A stretch of DNA of 36,651 nucleotides, taken from positions 1-36,651 of the forward strand of contig CAMAWR010000017.1 of the NCBI GenBank assembly GCA_945862045.1, in the 5' to 3' direction. Of this stretch, positions 33,542 to 36,651 are shown piece after piece. The position numbers and the translations under genes were made by a program. The stretch's first letter is position 1; the number at the start of each line of letters is the position of its first letter. Source of the stretch: Bifidobacterium breve (GTDB lineage Bacteria; Actinomycetota; Acidimicrobiia; Acidimicrobiales; Ilumatobacteraceae). The notes beneath the pieces were generated by a model that was not told the DNA's origin, did not search any database, and worked only from the letters and a program-made list of their open reading frames with translations.

Positions 33542-34196
33542 CTTGCATGGTGCCCACGTCGTTGTAGTCGGTGCCACTGGTGTCTTAGGTGCCAGCATTG
33601 CCAAGCAGCTGACGGCGGCTGGCGCACGTGTGTCGGCAATCGTGCGAGACCACACGCAGCTTGACGGTGCCAGTGTTGCGCAGTATGCGCTGGCCGACGT
33701 CACCGACCATGTGGCGATGCAGACCGCGTTTGCTTCGGTGGCACCCTTCGACGGCGTAGTGAACGCCACTGGGGTAGTCGCTTTCGGCAACGTTGCCGAT
33801 CTTGACGCTGCCACGTTGTCGCAACTTTTCGCTGTCAACGCCATTGCCCCAATCGTGATGTTGCGCGAGAGCGCACCGCACATTACCGACGGCGGGTTCT
33901 TCGTGAACCTTTCTGGAGTCGTGGCAACCCAACCAGTTGCCGGCATGGCGGCGTACAGCGCGTCGAAGGCAGCTGCCTGGGCGGCAATGACGGCTGCTGC
34001 GCGCGAATTACGGCAACGCCGGATCGATGTAATCGACGCTCGCCCGCCGCATACCGAAACTGGCTTGTCGACGCGTCCGCTTGCGGGGCTGGCGCCGAAA
34101 ATGCCGCAAGGTTTGGTGCCTGATGCTGTTGCCGCGCGAATAGTTGCTGGCATCATGGCAGGTGAGCGCGACCTGCCAACGGAGTCGTTTAGCTAG
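33531..34196 (+). CDS. Short-chain dehydrogenase/reductase
   Basis: An SDR of 221 residues overlapping the end of nhaA by 11 bases. The cofactor motif GATGVLGASIA (about 14-24), VNATGVV in place of NNAG, and YSASK (about 141-145) are present. The C-terminal part is short and lacks the usual DGG motif, so it belongs to a compact subgroup. The arginine after the cofactor motif (IVRD) hints at NADP preference. The substrate is unknown; the link with nhaA is probably only co-transcription. Confidence 0.87.
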   Translation: MPRDLHGAHVVVVGATGVLGASIAKQLTAAGARVSAIVRDHTQLDGASVAQYALADVTDHVAMQTAFASVAPFDGVVNATGVVAFGNVADLDAATLSQLFAVNAIAPIVMLRESAPHITDGGFFVNLSGVVATQPVAGMAAYSASKAAAWAAMTAAARELRQRRIDVIDARPPHTETGLSTRPLAGLAPKMPQGLVPDAVAARIVAGIMAGERDLPTESFS

Positions 34197-34228
34197 CTAA
34201 GTCTCAACTGCCATCGCCAAGTTTTTAC

Positions 34229-34234
34229 TATCCT
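34229..34234 (+). promoter_or_regulatory. Candidate -10 box for a leaderless propeller-protein transcript
   Basis: TATCCT is followed by six bases and the ATG at 34241, with no Shine-Dalgarno sequence. Confidence 0.45.
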
Positions 34235-34240
34235 AAGTTC

Positions 34241-36520
34241 ATGTTGAAATCCCGTCGCTCTACACGTCCTGCTGCTCGTCGAATGTTTGTCCCCGCCCTG
34301 GTGGTTGCGGGGCTATTGCCGGCGGTTGCTGCATCTGGTGCTATCGCGCCGTCCATGAAACGGGTGGAGAATCGCGCAGGTGCATCATGCTCGAAAGTTG
34401 GTGCCATTACCACGGTGAATGTGAAGCAGAAATCCACCGATCTGGTGTGTACCAAAGTGGGCAAGAAACGCATTTGGCAGATTCGCGTTGGTGGGCCGGG
34501 TGCCCCAACAACTACGACTCCAACTACGACTCCAACTACGACTCCAACAACGACTGTGCCAGGCGGAACAGCCACCGCGTCTGACTGCACGAAAGCGCAA
34601 TACAAGGCCACCAGCACGGGCGTGAACAACATCATCGGTTGCGATCACGTCACGACCTATTCGGAGTTGGCGGCGACGTCGGGAGCCTCAGTAACCAGTG
34701 GCCAGTCAGCGGTGGGTTTCATGAGCATGCCGGGCGTTGCGAATGAATCCGGCGGAGCACTATTCTTCAACCATCCAGCCGGAATGGGGACTGACGGTAC
34801 GCGTTTGGCAATCGCTGATCGCAACAACAACCGGGTACTCATCTGGACATCCGCTCCGACGGGAAACACTGCGCCGAATCTCGTGCTAGGTCAACCCAAC
34901 TTCTCCACCAACAACTCGGGGTCTGCGCTCAACGAGATGAATTGGCCGAGCGACTTGTCGATCTCGTCGTCGGGCACCCTCATGGTCGCCGACTCCAACA
35001 ACCATCGCATTCTCATTTGGCGCACGTTCCCGACGTCCGACGGTCAGGCCGCCGACATTTCACTGAATCTTGGCGCGGATTCGTGGCCATGGGGCGTGTG
35101 GACCGACGGCACCAAGATCATGGTGTCGCGCACCGAAGCCGGCGACATCAAAGTGTGGAATAGCATTCCGGCGACATCGGGTCAGACGGCAGCATCATTC
35201 ACCATCGACCCAGAAATCATGGGCACTCCACGCCAAATCACCTCTGATGGCAATCGAGTGGTCATCGGCGACGAGAACTCGCGGTCGCCACTTGGCAATC
35301 GCGGCTCCCACGTGTGGAATTCCTTCCCGACGTCGGCCAGTTCCAATCCCGACTACTTCATGTTATTTGGTCGAGACCTTAATGCTGGCTGGTACAACGG
35401 CCACATCGATGCCACTGGTGTGTATCTGCTTCAGCGAGATCTGGAGATACTCCGAACATTTCCCACCAGCAACCCGGCTCAAGCCGACCTTACGGTCGCG
35501 CCACCCGAAGTTGGACTGCAAGGCGGTGACGGTGGAGATGTGGTCAAGCTGGGGAACCGTATCTATGTGCTCGAGTACAACGCGAGTCGAATCGCAGGTT
35601 GGAACGCCGTTCCCACCACTGCGAATCAGACTGCCGACTTTTACATCGGTTCCACGGGGGCAGCCGACAATTCGAATCGCGCAGCATTCATGATCACGAA
35701 TCCGGTGCTGTCGTCCGACGGCACATCGTTGGCAATCAACAGCGACTTCGAGCGCCGTGTGTATGTGTGGACGAAGGTGCCGGGGGACAATAACGCCAAG
35801 CCAGACTTCTCATTCCTCCTTCCATTCCAGCCGTGGGACTCCGTAGCGGCCACCTTCAAAGGCACCAAAATCTATGCAGTTGCCGGTGAAGGCAAGTTGC
35901 ACATCTGGTCGGGTGGCATCCCGCAGAACAAAACCACGCTTCCGACGACGCAACTCGACACCAATATCGGTGGAATCACGATGTCGGGCCTTACTGCGGT
36001 GGCAGCAGACAGCAACTACATCTATCTCGCCGACAAGCAATCGGCGAAGGTTTACGTGTTCAACCAAATTCCAACGGCCTCAAGTGCGCCCGTGTTCACG
36101 CTGCCTGGTTGTCCTGCTGCAACGCAACTTCGATCGGACGGAAGTCATTTGGTGCTCACCTGCATCGCCAACCCGGGAACGTATGTGTGGACCGTTGGTG
36201 CGCTCGCCAACAACCAGACGGGTACCACGGTGACGGGAACGCAGTTCAACCTGCCGATGGGCGGTTTGCCAGTGAACGGTGGACTCTTAGTCGCCGATAC
36301 GGGATTCGATCGCGTCGTGTGGTGGTCGACGATGTCTGCAGCGCTGTCCGGCGGTGCTCCCACCGCAGTGCTTGGAGCCTCCACGGCGGCCACGAAGGCC
36401 AACACTGGACTGGGCATCGACAAATTCCGCATGCCACGATCGCTCATGGTGACCAACGGATACCTCTGGGTGGGTGAGCAGAAATTCGGAAATCGCGTTT
36501 TGCGATTCAAGCTCAGCTGA
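34241..36520 (+). CDS. Secreted multi-blade beta-propeller (NHL-like) protein
   Basis: A 759-residue exported protein. A signal peptide (Arg-rich head, hydrophobic MFVPALVVAGLLPAVAAS, about residues 15-32) is followed by a small two-Cys module (CSKVG...LVCTKVGKKRIWQI, about 47-80). A Thr/Pro linker follows (about 89-108). About twelve repeats of roughly 48 residues run from about residue 180 to the end, with blades like GTRLAIADRNNNRVLIW and GTLMVADSNNHRILIW. NHL-type propellers bind proteins, glycans or act as lyases; no catalytic residue set is recognised. There is no lipobox or C-terminal anchor, so it is secreted or held by the N-terminal module. It stands alone before tRNA-Val. Confidence 0.82.
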   Translation: MLKSRRSTRPAARRMFVPALVVAGLLPAVAASGAIAPSMKRVENRAGASCSKVGAITTVNVKQKSTDLVCTKVGKKRIWQIRVGGPGAPTTTTPTTTPTTTPTTTVPGGTATASDCTKAQYKATSTGVNNIIGCDHVTTYSELAATSGASVTSGQSAVGFMSMPGVANESGGALFFNHPAGMGTDGTRLAIADRNNNRVLIWTSAPTGNTAPNLVLGQPNFSTNNSGSALNEMNWPSDLSISSSGTLMVADSNNHRILIWRTFPTSDGQAADISLNLGADSWPWGVWTDGTKIMVSRTEAGDIKVWNSIPATSGQTAASFTIDPEIMGTPRQITSDGNRVVIGDENSRSPLGNRGSHVWNSFPTSASSNPDYFMLFGRDLNAGWYNGHIDATGVYLLQRDLEILRTFPTSNPAQADLTVAPPEVGLQGGDGGDVVKLGNRIYVLEYNASRIAGWNAVPTTANQTADFYIGSTGAADNSNRAAFMITNPVLSSDGTSLAINSDFERRVYVWTKVPGDNNAKPDFSFLLPFQPWDSVAATFKGTKIYAVAGEGKLHIWSGGIPQNKTTLPTTQLDTNIGGITMSGLTAVAADSNYIYLADKQSAKVYVFNQIPTASSAPVFTLPGCPAATQLRSDGSHLVLTCIANPGTYVWTVGALANNQTGTTVTGTQFNLPMGGLPVNGGLLVADTGFDRVVWWSTMSAALSGGAPTAVLGASTAATKANTGLGIDKFRMPRSLMVTNGYLWVGEQKFGNRVLRFKLS
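34505..34555 (+). repeat. 12-bp tandem repeat encoding Pro-Thr-Thr-Thr linker
   Basis: The unit CCAACTACGACT recurs at 34520 and 34532, with variant copies before and after. It encodes PTTT units between the N-terminal module and the propeller. Such arrays can change copy number by slippage in frame. Confidence 0.75.
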
Positions 36521-36559
36521 ACTCATAGACTTCTACCAACTCGTGCACGCACGTGCTGC

Positions 36560-36636
36560 GGGCGTTTAGCTCAGTTGGTTAGAGCATCTCCCTTACAAGG
36601 AGAGGGTCGGGGGTTCGAGTCCCTCAACGCCCACCA
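36560..36636 (+). tRNA. tRNA-Val (anticodon UAC)
   Basis: Full cloverleaf. The acceptor stem GGGCGTT/AACGCCC pairs perfectly. The anticodon stem TCTCC/GGAGA encloses loop CTTACAA with TAC at 36594-36596. The T arm is intact. Discriminator A is followed by an encoded CCA (36634-36636). A short inverted repeat (GATGCC/GGCATC) follows directly, up to the window end. Confidence 0.97.
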
Positions 36637-36651
36637 GATGCCGCAGGCATC

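Noticed and set aside
1-36651. CRISPR array or prophage genes
   Set aside because: No regularly spaced repeats apart from coding repeats, and no phage structural or integrase proteins were recognised.

Overview
The window looks like chromosomal DNA of an actinobacterium, probably an uncultivated member of the Acidimicrobiia (Ilumatobacter-like). This is inferred from moderately high GC, GTG/TTG starts, a dnaG-primary sigma pair, several BMP-type nucleoside importers, and lipoproteins with a Cys-Ser/Gly-x-Asp-Asp head and a Glu-rich tether. No database search was run, so the taxon is an inference.

Layout. 1-7262 is housekeeping: the 3' part of a YgfZ/GcvT-like protein, pyruvate phosphate dikinase, a TerC membrane protein, DNA primase, an RpoD-type sigma factor, tRNA-Asn and a CAU-anticodon tRNA. 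7263-9060 looks accessory: a pure pentapeptide-repeat protein, a gene-poor AT-rich gap and a class II aldolase-like protein lacking key residues. 9087-15546 is a complete BMP-type ABC importer (lipoprotein, double ATPase, two permeases) followed by an SDR and hisI. 20822-15555 on the minus strand is a compact sulfation operon: cysD-cysN-cysC making PAPS, then two paralogous sulfotransferases, then a MogA/MoaB protein. 20902-26566 is a second BMP-type importer followed by an inositol-monophosphatase-family gene.

26487-32371 is the most striking part: a 5.9-kb sugar-type ABC transporter plus dehydrogenase cluster, visibly richer in A/T, with Shine-Dalgarno-led genes. It sits exactly between the 3' end of the phosphatase gene and a second, diverged copy of that same 3' end. 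That second copy runs into the start of nhaA. This is the signature of an island inserted into the 3' end of a protein gene, bringing a replacement 3' end with it. No integrase is visible.

32447-36636 returns to host-like sequence: NhaA antiporter, an SDR, a large secreted protein with about twelve propeller blades, and tRNA-Val.

Together the genes suggest a heterotroph that scavenges nucleosides and sugars or polyols with three lipoprotein-dependent importers, and that has a dedicated sulfate-activation and sulfotransfer unit without visible sulfate-reduction genes. Regulation seems to use leaderless promoters for several native genes, and a strong stem-loop directly after each substrate-binding-protein gene.
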